Assembly (NCBI GenBank): GCA_021767985.1
Contig: JAASSH010000162.1
Location: 1 to 5,936 of the forward strand
Source of the DNA: Gammaproteobacteria bacterium
GTDB lineage: Bacteria > Pseudomonadota > Gammaproteobacteria > GCA-001735895
Direction: 5' to 3'
Length of the DNA stretch: 5,936 nt
A program made the translations under genes and the position numbers. Below the pieces are notes generated by a model, which saw nothing but the letters and a program-made list of their open reading frames with translations, was not told the origin of the DNA and did not search any database. Shown here piece by piece: positions 1 to 5,177 of the stretch (positions are counted from its first letter, which is position 1; each line of letters opens with the position of its first letter).

Positions 1-562
1 GCGCGTCTTCGCAGATCGACGTCATGATCGGCGCCGCCATCAGGCCGAGGATAATGCCGGCGTTGAGGATATTGAGCCCGACCGGCACGTCGAACACGTC
101 GATGATCAGCGGGTTCATGATCACCAGGCCGATAAAACCCCAGACCACCGACGGAATCGCGGCGAGCAGCTCGATCAGAACCTTGAGCGTTTCGCGGGTC
201 TTGCCGGTGGCGAACTCGGCGACGTAGATCGCCGAGCCGAGGGAGAACGGAATCGCGATCAGCATCGCCAGTCCGGTGACGCTGGCGGTGCCCGCCATCA
301 GGGCAAGGATACCGTAGGTGGGCTCGTCCTCGTCGGTCGGCTCCCACCACTGCGACAGGAAGAATTCGCGGAAACTGAAATCGTCGAGCAGAAAGCCGAA
401 ACCCTCGATGGTGACGAAGACGAAAATCCCGATAATCAGGACAATCGCGGAGATCCCGCTCAAAAAGACGAAATACTGGACGAATTTATCGACATACCAG
501 TCAAAGTTGCGCTGGTTGATGTCGGGCATGTTGCCTGACTGCTGCCGGGTCAGCTCGGTCAT
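1..562 (-). CDS. pstC: PstC, phosphate ABC transporter permease (3' end cut by window edge)
   Basis: Inner-membrane permease subunit that, with PstA and the ATPase PstB, carries phosphate delivered by PstS into the cytoplasm. The visible part is 187 residues from an ATG at 562-560, and the frame is open to base 1, so the C-terminal portion lies outside the window. It begins with a roughly 25-residue polar cytoplasmic tail, then a hydrophobic helix at about 32-53. A periplasmic stretch with the WWEP motif (72-75) follows, and further helices sit at about 84-105, 133-150 and 166-183. The segment IELLAAIPSVVWGFIGL (130-146) matches the conserved PstC/PstA permease signature, and YVAEFATGKTRETLK just before it is also typical. 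The start lies one base after the stop of the preceding gene (TGA-C-ATG). A GGAG four bases upstream of the ATG, inside that gene's end, points to translational coupling. PstA is the alternative, but the tail, the periplasmic WEP region and the position after pstS favour PstC. Confidence 0.93.
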   Translation of the reverse strand, partial: MTELTRQQSGNMPDINQRNFDWYVDKFVQYFVFLSGISAIVLIIGIFVFVTIEGFGFLLDDFSFREFFLSQWWEPTDEDEPTYGILALMAGTASVTGLAMLIAIPFSLGSAIYVAEFATGKTRETLKVLIELLAAIPSVVWGFIGLVIMNPLIIDVFDVPVGLNILNAGIILGLMAAPIMTSICEDA

Positions 563-563
563 G

Positions 564-1643
564 TCACTCCGCCTCTTCGCCGCGCAACAGTTCCATCAAT
601 TCCCTGATCTGCAATGCCAGGGTTTTGTACAGCGCCTCCCAGGCTTCCTGGTTCTCTCCCTCGGGTACCTCGAGTTTCATCCAGTTCAGCGCCGAGGTGC
701 GAAACGGGATCTTGTCGACAGCTTTCATGACTTTCTGGTTGAGCCCGACGACAACGTGGTAATCGGCCAGCGATTCGCGACTGGTGTCGGCCTCCCGTGG
801 AGCCGTATCGGCGAGGCTGAATCCCCGACCCTGCATGAATGCGACCATACTGGAATCGAGGCTGGTTGCCGGATTTACCCCAGCGGTGGTGAACTGGCCG
901 CGGTCGTGGAAAGCCTTGTCGGCGATCGATGCGGCCATCGGTCCCAGGGTGCTGTTGTCTTCGTCGAGGAATAGAATCCGGTAAACCTTCGGTTTCTTGG
1001 TTTCGCCGGTTTCGATGAATACGGCTTCTTCCGCGAGGTTCTTGGCCTGGTCGGCCACGCGCTTGAGCTGGCTGAAAATTATCAGGTAAATCATCGTGTT
1101 ACGCCCACAGCCGCCCTCGGTATCGCCGCTGTCGAGCAGGTCGGCATAAATGCCGTCCATCTCGTGCTCGACCTGGTTCGCCATGGTAATCGCGTGGCGC
1201 GCTCGTTCGGCATTGGACGAATTGAACGAGCTGATCGCCTCGCTCAATACGGCTATCGCCTCGGCGCTGATCTTTTTCAGTTCCGCCGACATGTAACCAT
1301 CGGGCACGTCGCCGAGTTGTACTGCCTCGCGCGCAATCGTGACCGCGTAGTCGCCGATGCGTTCGAGAATGATATTGGCGCGAATCACCGACGAGATCAG
1401 GCGCAAGTGCCCGGCGCTCGGTAAATGCACAGCGATAAAGGCATGACACAGGCGGTCGATCTGGCGCATGTGCCGGTTGATCGGCAGGTCGGACAGGATG
1501 GTCTTGAAGGCCAGCTTGTCGCTATTTTTTTCCAGCGCCTGGAATGCGTCACCGAGAGACTGTTCGACATTAGCGCCCATTTTCGCGATATGGTCGCGGA
1601 TTTCGTTCAGATCGTGTTCCAGGCGTTCTTCGAGATGAGACAT
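564..1643 (-). CDS. PhoU domain fused to a catalytically degenerate LMW-PTP/ArsC-like domain
   Basis: A 359-residue two-domain protein, well beyond the roughly 220-240 residues of ordinary PhoU. Residues 1-212 are PhoU-like: two three-helix repeats with ERIGDYAVTIARE at 94-106 (E94-x3-D98, the metal/partner motif) and KRVADQAKNLAEE at 194-206, where the first acid is Lys. Residues 219-359 follow the low-molecular-weight phosphatase/arsenate reductase fold: a hydrophobic strand YRILFL (221-226), a P-loop position, PMA (235-237), TTAGVNPATSLD (252-263) and a Trp321 region before a C-terminal helix. In the family the loop is C-x5-R-S. Here it reads DEDNSTLG (227-234), so the nucleophilic Cys is Asp227 and the phosphate-gripping Arg is Leu233. 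The late acid may be Glu325. PhoU proteins relay the Pst transporter's state to PhoR. I infer a regulatory or binding role rather than catalysis. The ATG at 1643 is chosen because PhoU homology starts there and ACGGGA lies 6 bases upstream; an in-frame TTG at 1679 falls inside the hairpin and looks unlikely. Confidence 0.9.
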   Translation of the reverse strand: MSHLEERLEHDLNEIRDHIAKMGANVEQSLGDAFQALEKNSDKLAFKTILSDLPINRHMRQIDRLCHAFIAVHLPSAGHLRLISSVIRANIILERIGDYAVTIAREAVQLGDVPDGYMSAELKKISAEAIAVLSEAISSFNSSNAERARHAITMANQVEHEMDGIYADLLDSGDTEGGCGRNTMIYLIIFSQLKRVADQAKNLAEEAVFIETGETKKPKVYRILFLDEDNSTLGPMAASIADKAFHDRGQFTTAGVNPATSLDSSMVAFMQGRGFSLADTAPREADTSRESLADYHVVVGLNQKVMKAVDKIPFRTSALNWMKLEVPEGENQEAWEALYKTLALQIRELMELLRGEEAE

Positions 1644-1665
1644 GGTTGTTCCCGTTGATTGGTTA

Positions 1666-1692
1666 AACCGGGAGAGCAAAACTCTCCCGGTT
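1666..1692 (-). promoter_or_regulatory. Intercistronic stem-loop between pstS and the PhoU-fusion gene
   Basis: A perfect inverted repeat with 11-base arms. On the transcribed strand it reads AACCGGGAGAG, a 5-base TTTTG loop, then CTCTCCCGGTT. It starts 22 bases after the pstS stop and ends 10 bases before the ACGGGA ribosome binding site of the next gene. No run of T follows on either strand, so it is not a standard intrinsic terminator. In other Pst operons, a structure after pstS is a known way to make the binding protein more abundant than the permease subunits, by protecting the upstream mRNA or causing partial termination. That role is inferred here. Confidence 0.7.
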
Positions 1693-1714
1693 CTAATCTA
1701 GCCCAAGGTTTGAC

Positions 1715-2623
1715 TCAGCTGTCTGATGGGCAATTGACGTCGCGCATCGGGGCGTAGCCTTTGTCTTTCAAAATGCATTGGCCCGTATCGGATTTGATCC
1801 AGTCCATGTATGCCTTGATATCACCCTCGGGTTCACCGTTGGTGTACATGAACAGCGGGCGGGCGATCGGGTAACTGCGGTCGCTCGCGGTCTTGACGCT
1901 CGGGCTGACGCAGCTTTCGCCGTCTTTTTGCGAGACGCAGGCCACTTTCAAGTGATCGGTGGCATAGGCCAGGCCGCTGTAGCCAATCGAGCAGGGCGTT
2001 TTTTCGACCAGGTCGACCACATCCTTGGAGCCGTGCATGTCGAGCGTGCCCTGGCGGAAGCTGCCCTTGGAGATGACGCCGGCCTTGGCCGCGTATTTCA
2101 GCACCGCCTTTTTAAAGTAGGCATAGGTGCCCGAATTGTTTTGCCGGCTGACGACGACAATCTTGTCGCTGCCGCAGCCCGGTACGCTGACGCCAAGATC
2201 CGACCACTTGGTGGCAGCGCCGCCGCGGCCGAAAATCTTGCCCAGCTGCACGTAGCTGATGGTATCCATCGGGTTATCCTTGTGCAGGAAAACCGCCAGC
2301 GCGTCGTAACCGACGACGTGCTCGACCGGATCCTGGCCCATTTCCTTGGCTTTCTTCAGCTCTTTTTTCTTCATGCTGCGGCTGGCGTTGGCGATATCGA
2401 CGGTGCCGTTGATCATCGCCGCGATACCGGTGCCCGAACCACCGCCGGATACGGCAACGGCAACGTCGGAATTCACCGACTTGTATTCTTCGGCCCAGGC
2501 CTGGGCCACGTTGACCAGGGTATCCGAGCCCTTGTTCTGGATCAGGTCCTTCGCTGCAAGGTGCTGGCTGCCGATGATAGTAGCCGCCGCTACGAAACAC
2601 ATCGCTAATGGTCTGGCTTTCAT
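1715..2623 (-). CDS. pstS: PstS, periplasmic phosphate-binding protein
   Basis: A 302-residue substrate-binding protein of the Pst phosphate ABC transporter. A signal peptide (basic MKAR, hydrophobic core about 6-18) probably ends after Ala24 in HLAA, leaving a mature N-terminus KDLIQNKGSDT. Phosphate-contact regions of the family are visible: GSDT (32-35), the glycine loop SGGGSGTG (59-66), DIANASR (76-82) and SRQNNSGTY (159-167). The mature chain has six cysteines (150, 211, 229, 238, 283, 298), enough for three disulfides in the periplasm. No lipobox is present, so it should be soluble. The ATG at 2623 is chosen because it yields the signal peptide and has AGAGGA 8 bases upstream; the frame stays open further upstream, but that part does not resemble PstS. 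The gene sits behind a Pho-box-like site and ahead of the PhoU-fusion and pstC genes, as expected for the highly expressed first gene of a pst operon. Confidence 0.95.
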   Translation of the reverse strand: MKARPLAMCFVAAATIIGSQHLAAKDLIQNKGSDTLVNVAQAWAEEYKSVNSDVAVAVSGGGSGTGIAAMINGTVDIANASRSMKKKELKKAKEMGQDPVEHVVGYDALAVFLHKDNPMDTISYVQLGKIFGRGGAATKWSDLGVSVPGCGSDKIVVVSRQNNSGTYAYFKKAVLKYAAKAGVISKGSFRQGTLDMHGSKDVVDLVEKTPCSIGYSGLAYATDHLKVACVSQKDGESCVSPSVKTASDRSYPIARPLFMYTNGEPEGDIKAYMDWIKSDTGQCILKDKGYAPMRDVNCPSDS

Positions 2624-2631
2624 GTTCTGTA

Positions 2632-2637
2632 TCCTCT
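2632..2637 (-). promoter_or_regulatory. pstS ribosome binding site
   Basis: AGAGGA on the minus strand, 8 bases before the ATG at 2623. It is the strongest Shine-Dalgarno match in the window and decides the pstS start over the longer open frame that continues upstream to about 2704. Confidence 0.75.
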
Positions 2638-2724
2638 GTAAGGTTGACGTGTAGTACTTATTGTCGCTGGAGCGAAAAGCAGTTTCAGGGATTAGCCGGA
2701 ACATCCGCCCCGTTGGGTCACGCC

Positions 2725-2730
2725 ATTTAA
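2725..2730 (-). promoter_or_regulatory. Probable -10 element of the pstS promoter
   Basis: TTAAAT on the minus strand matches TATAAT at four of six positions. It lies exactly 10 bases downstream of the Pho-box-like site, the spacing seen in PhoB-activated promoters where the Pho box replaces the -35. It predicts a transcript start near 2718 and a leader of about 95 bases before pstS. Confidence 0.45.
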
Positions 2731-2740
2731 TTCGATTAAT

Positions 2741-2758
2741 ATTACGTTTGTGTTACAG
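2741..2758 (-). promoter_or_regulatory. Candidate Pho box upstream of pstS
   Basis: On the minus strand CTGTAACACAAACGTAAT has the Pho-box layout: a 7-base unit CTGTAAC, a 4-base spacer ACAA, then a second unit ACGTAAT, giving an 11-base period. Against the E. coli consensus unit CTGTCAT, the first unit matches five of seven and the second four of seven. It resembles weaker known boxes more than the strong pstS box of E. coli. The TTAAAT -10 follows 10 bases later. PhoB~P binding is inferred. Confidence 0.55.
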
Positions 2759-2768
2759 AAAACCCGAT

Positions 2769-2785
2769 TGTCATTAAATTTGACA
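2769..2785. repeat. TGTCA-N7-TGACA inverted repeat upstream of pstS
   Basis: TGTCA and TGACA flank a 7-base AT-only spacer in the region between phoR and pstS, 10 bases upstream of the candidate Pho box. The half-sites contain the TGTCA core of Pho boxes but face each other rather than repeating in tandem. It may be a second, non-standard PhoB contact, a site for another dimeric regulator, or chance in an AT-rich promoter. The rest of the gap from 2786 to the phoR stop shows no clear terminator or gene. Confidence 0.35.
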
Positions 2786-2897
2786 TCCAGGTTAAGAAAG
2801 TTGATTCAGATCCATTCAGGCCGAATGATTGCTCTTGTTTGGCCGACTGGTGGGCGCAGGCAGTGCCGGGTTGGCGGGATCGATGCTTTTGTAATGC

Positions 2898-4229
2898 CTA
2901 GTAGTCAGCCAGTCTGATAACCCTGGCGGTCTGCTTTTGCTCGTGTAAACAGCGATATCTGGGGAAGATTACGCTGAAGCGGCTGCCCTTACCGGGTTCG
3001 CTTTCAATCTGAAATGTCGCCCCGTGCTTGGTTGCAGAATGCTTTACGATCGCGAGACCAAGCCCTGAACCGGTGGTTTCGGCCCTGCTTTTTGCGCCAC
3101 GATAATGGCGCCTGGTGAGTTTAGGGATGTCTGCCGGTTCGACGCCGGGTCCCTGATCCTCGACGCTGAACACGTACTCACCACGGAAGCTTTCCTCCCA
3201 CTTGACCCGGATGGGTGTGCCAGGGGTGCTGTATTTAAGTGCATTTTCTACCAGGTTGATACAGATTCCCTCGAGTTCGATTTTGACACCAAGCAAGAAC
3301 AGGTTTTCTGGATGTTCCAGGTTTACGCGGCCCTGGTCCGCGTGCTTTTCGAGCGCAGCCATCACGTTGACCATCAGCTCGGTAATTGAAACCCGGTCTC
3401 CTTCATCCGGCGCCAGGCGGTAACCTTCGACCTGCGAGAGCAGCAACATTTCCTGGATCAGGTCTGTCATGCGCTCGGTCTGGCGTTGCGCAGTCTGCAG
3501 CGAACGCCTGCCGGTATCGCTGAGTCGGTCTTCGGCATCTAGCATTTCAAGATGCCCCGAGATAACGGTCAACGGAGACTTCAGCTCGTGCGAGGCGTTG
3601 GCGACGAAGCTTTGCATACTCTCCCGCAATTGTTTCTGGTCGCTTATGTTTCTTGCGATCAACAGCGATTGGTTTCCCCCAAGCGATACCAGTTTGACCT
3701 GAATACTGATGCTATCGTCGACCGGTGACCGGATTTCGATATATTCCCTGTCACCGGGATTATGCAGGTAAGTCAGCAAGGCTGAATCGCGTATCAGATT
3801 GTTAATCTTGTAGCCCAGGTCCTGTGGTGAGCGCAGGCCGAGCAGGTACTTCGCCGGTTCGTTACACCACTCGATCTGAAATTCGCTATTGAGTAGCACG
3901 GTGGCGTCGGGGAGTGCCGAAATATTCTGATTCAACAGTCGCAGGATGCGCTTGGTCTTTCGCTTGCGCTGGTTATAAATTTTCTTTTGCTGGTAAAGTT
4001 GGCGGATGATGATGCCGACAAAACCCCTGTCTTCGTAAACCTGGCTGGTTTTGGTGCCTTTCCTGATCCATTGTTCCAGCTTCAGCAGGCGGTGATATAA
4101 CCAGGCGATATAACATCCCAGTGTGATCAGACTGGCCAGGAACCACTCGCCGCTTAATACTCCTATCAGGACCAGCGTGCAGGAAGCGATGGCAATTGCC
4201 CAGGCTTCAGTTGACCAGATGTTTTGCAT
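2898..4229 (-). CDS. phoR: PhoR, phosphate-regulon sensor histidine kinase
   Basis: A 443-residue membrane sensor kinase that phosphorylates PhoB when phosphate is scarce. Two hydrophobic helices (about 8-25 and 28-46) joined by a very short loop anchor it, leaving almost no periplasmic sensing domain, as in E. coli PhoR, which senses through Pst and PhoU. A basic linker (81-96), with no obvious HAMP domain, leads to a PAS region at about 98-200. The dimerisation/phosphoacceptor motif FVANASHELKSPL (208-220) contains His214, close to the E. coli position 213. The ATP-binding domain shows the N box NLVENA (325-330), the G1 box DQGPG (358-362) and the G2 box GSGLGLAIVK (387-396). The C-terminal tail after about 424 is short and basic. 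The ATG at 4229 lies 18 bases after phoB, with only a weak upstream AGGG, so coupling to phoB is likely. All catalytic motifs are intact. Confidence 0.95.
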   Translation of the reverse strand: MQNIWSTEAWAIAIASCTLVLIGVLSGEWFLASLITLGCYIAWLYHRLLKLEQWIRKGTKTSQVYEDRGFVGIIIRQLYQQKKIYNQRKRKTKRILRLLNQNISALPDATVLLNSEFQIEWCNEPAKYLLGLRSPQDLGYKINNLIRDSALLTYLHNPGDREYIEIRSPVDDSISIQVKLVSLGGNQSLLIARNISDQKQLRESMQSFVANASHELKSPLTVISGHLEMLDAEDRLSDTGRRSLQTAQRQTERMTDLIQEMLLLSQVEGYRLAPDEGDRVSITELMVNVMAALEKHADQGRVNLEHPENLFLLGVKIELEGICINLVENALKYSTPGTPIRVKWEESFRGEYVFSVEDQGPGVEPADIPKLTRRHYRGAKSRAETTGSGLGLAIVKHSATKHGATFQIESEPGKGSRFSVIFPRYRCLHEQKQTARVIRLADY

Positions 4230-4247
4230 AGAGCGATTATGCCCTGA

Positions 4248-4937
4248 TTAACCGTTTTTTGGGGAAATTTGGTAACCGGTCCCGCGAACAGTTTTAATAA
4301 TGTCGTCGGCGCCATGCGCTTTCAGCAATTTTCGCAGCCGCAAAACATGCACGTCGACGGTGCGATCACCCAGGTAAGTATTTACGCCCCAGACCGCATC
4401 CAGGATCTGCTCGCGGGTGAATACTTTTTTGGGATTCTCCATAAAAAGCTGCAAAAGCCCGAACTCGGTCTTGGTTAATTCGACGGACACTTCGCTGACA
4501 TAGACCTCGTGAGTGCGCAGATTCATGCTGATTGGCCCAACCTGAACCAGGTCTAATTCCTCCTGGTAGGCTGCCGGACGGCGCAGCAGAGCCTTGACGC
4601 GCGCATTGAGTTCACGCAGCGACATCGGCTTGCTCAGGTAGTCGTCCGCGCCGGCATCGAGGCCGGTAATCATGTCGCCTTCCTGCGATCGGGCGGTCAG
4701 CATCAGTACCGGGATTTGCTGGTATTGATCCTGGCGACGCATCCAGCGGATCAATTCGATCCCGGAACCGTCGGGTAACATCCAGTCGACCACCATGCAA
4801 TCGGGACTGAGCTCGGCGAGGGATTGCTTGGCCTCCTGCACGTCGCGGCAGCCGGTGGTGTGGAAATTGTTTTGCGCCAGTGATTGGCAAACCAGCTCAC
4901 GGATGTCGCGGTCGTCCTCGACTACCAGAATATTCAT
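4248..4937 (-). CDS. phoB: PhoB, phosphate-regulon response regulator
   Basis: A 229-residue OmpR/PhoB-family transcription factor, the same length as E. coli PhoB. The receiver domain spans about 1-120, with the acidic pocket E7-D8-D9, phospho-acceptor Asp51 in MVVDWMLPD, Thr81 in LMLTA and Lys103 in LSKP. The winged-helix DNA-binding domain spans about 130-226, including LTKTEFGLL, VFTREQILDAVWG, the recognition helix region DRTVDVHVLRLRKLL (191-205) and the wing TVRGTGYQ (216-223). Once phosphorylated by PhoR it should bind Pho boxes and recruit RNA polymerase at pst and at its own promoter. The ATG at 4937 fits the family N-terminus (MNILVVEDD). A TTG 10 codons upstream is open but adds residues unlike PhoB, and its only purine-rich sequence touches the start codon. 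A Pho-box-like site lies about 45 bases upstream, consistent with autoregulation. Confidence 0.96.
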   Translation of the reverse strand: MNILVVEDDRDIRELVCQSLAQNNFHTTGCRDVQEAKQSLAELSPDCMVVDWMLPDGSGIELIRWMRRQDQYQQIPVLMLTARSQEGDMITGLDAGADDYLSKPMSLRELNARVKALLRRPAAYQEELDLVQVGPISMNLRTHEVYVSEVSVELTKTEFGLLQLFMENPKKVFTREQILDAVWGVNTYLGDRTVDVHVLRLRKLLKAHGADDIIKTVRGTGYQISPKNG

Positions 4938-4982
4938 CTCGATCCAATTTTCGGATTGTTTAACCAACCTTATTGACGCTTT

Positions 4983-5000
4983 GTTACGATTTCATGACAA
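4983..5000 (-). promoter_or_regulatory. Candidate Pho box upstream of phoB
   Basis: On the minus strand TTGTCATGAAATCGTAAC reads as unit TTGTCAT (six of seven to CTGTCAT), spacer GAAA, then a weaker unit TCGTAAC. One more 11-base step upstream, AGGTCAA (5011-5005) keeps the GTCA core in phase, suggesting three tandem half-sites. A possible but weak -10, TAAGGT (4972-4967), lies 10 bases downstream, giving a leader of about 23 bases to the phoB ATG at 4937. PhoB autoregulation is the inferred role, as known for E. coli phoB. Confidence 0.6.
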
Positions 5001-5081
5001 AACGTTGACCTGGACATCTGGTTAATTTACTCATTTTTACAGCGTTAGCTATTGCTTTCAGGTTTTTTTAAGCGTAACAGT

Positions 5082-5115
5082 GATTTCGCCTTTCAGGGCG
5101 AATCCGGATATCCGG
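5082..5115 (-). other. Stem-loop and 12-bp palindrome between cvfB and phoB
   Basis: On the minus strand GATTCGCC, loop CTGAAA, GGCGAAATC (5104-5082) can pair as an 8-bp stem with one bulged A. It overlaps by two bases the perfect palindrome CCGGATATCCGG (5115-5104). Neither is followed by a T run on the transcribed strand, so intrinsic termination is doubtful. They may be processing or stability elements at the end of the cvfB transcript, or protein-binding DNA. The function is unknown. Confidence 0.35.
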
Positions 5116-5154
5116 GTAAACTCGACACATGGCAGACGTTTAACTCATCGTTCC

Positions 5155-5169
5155 CGGGCTTTATGCCCG
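5155..5169 (-). terminator. Weak stem-loop just after cvfB, possible terminator
   Basis: Nine bases after the cvfB stop codon, CGGGC-ATAAA-GCCCG forms a GC-only 5-bp hairpin on the transcribed strand. No U-rich tail follows (GGAACGATG), so it could at most be a weak or assisted terminator. It is the best candidate for separating cvfB from phoB. Confidence 0.3.
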
Positions 5170-5177
5170 ATCGATTC

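Noticed and set aside
318..974. A 218-residue open frame on the plus strand
   Set aside because: It spans antisense to both pstC and the PhoU-fusion gene, has no family resemblance and no credible ribosome binding site.
564..1643. The PhoU-fusion as an assembly artefact joining two genes
   Set aside because: The frame is continuous, the linker GETKKPK is short and natural, the downstream domain has no start codon with a ribosome binding site at its edge, and the gene is neatly coupled to pstC.
1778..2608. A 276-residue open frame on the plus strand opposite pstS
   Set aside because: It is the antisense of a clear pstS. Its Ala/Val/Asp-rich composition comes from the opposing codons, and it shows no recognisable domain.
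2588..2623. Lipoprotein signal in PstS (LAMC at residues 6-9)
   Set aside because: Met at the -1 position breaks the lipobox, and the Cys is too close to the start. A signal peptidase I site after Ala24 fits better.
2624..2704. A 27-residue N-terminal extension of PstS
   Set aside because: The extension would precede the signal peptide and overlap the leader. The ATG at 2623 has a good AGAGGA and begins a standard signal peptide.
2819..2844. GGCCGAA-N12-TTTGGCC repeat downstream of phoR as a terminator
   Set aside because: On the transcribed (minus) strand the stem has an internal A-C mismatch, and no T run follows it.
5063..5069. Run of seven T on the plus strand as a terminator tail
   Set aside because: No stable hairpin precedes it on the plus strand and no plus-strand gene ends there. 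On the transcribed strand it is an A run.
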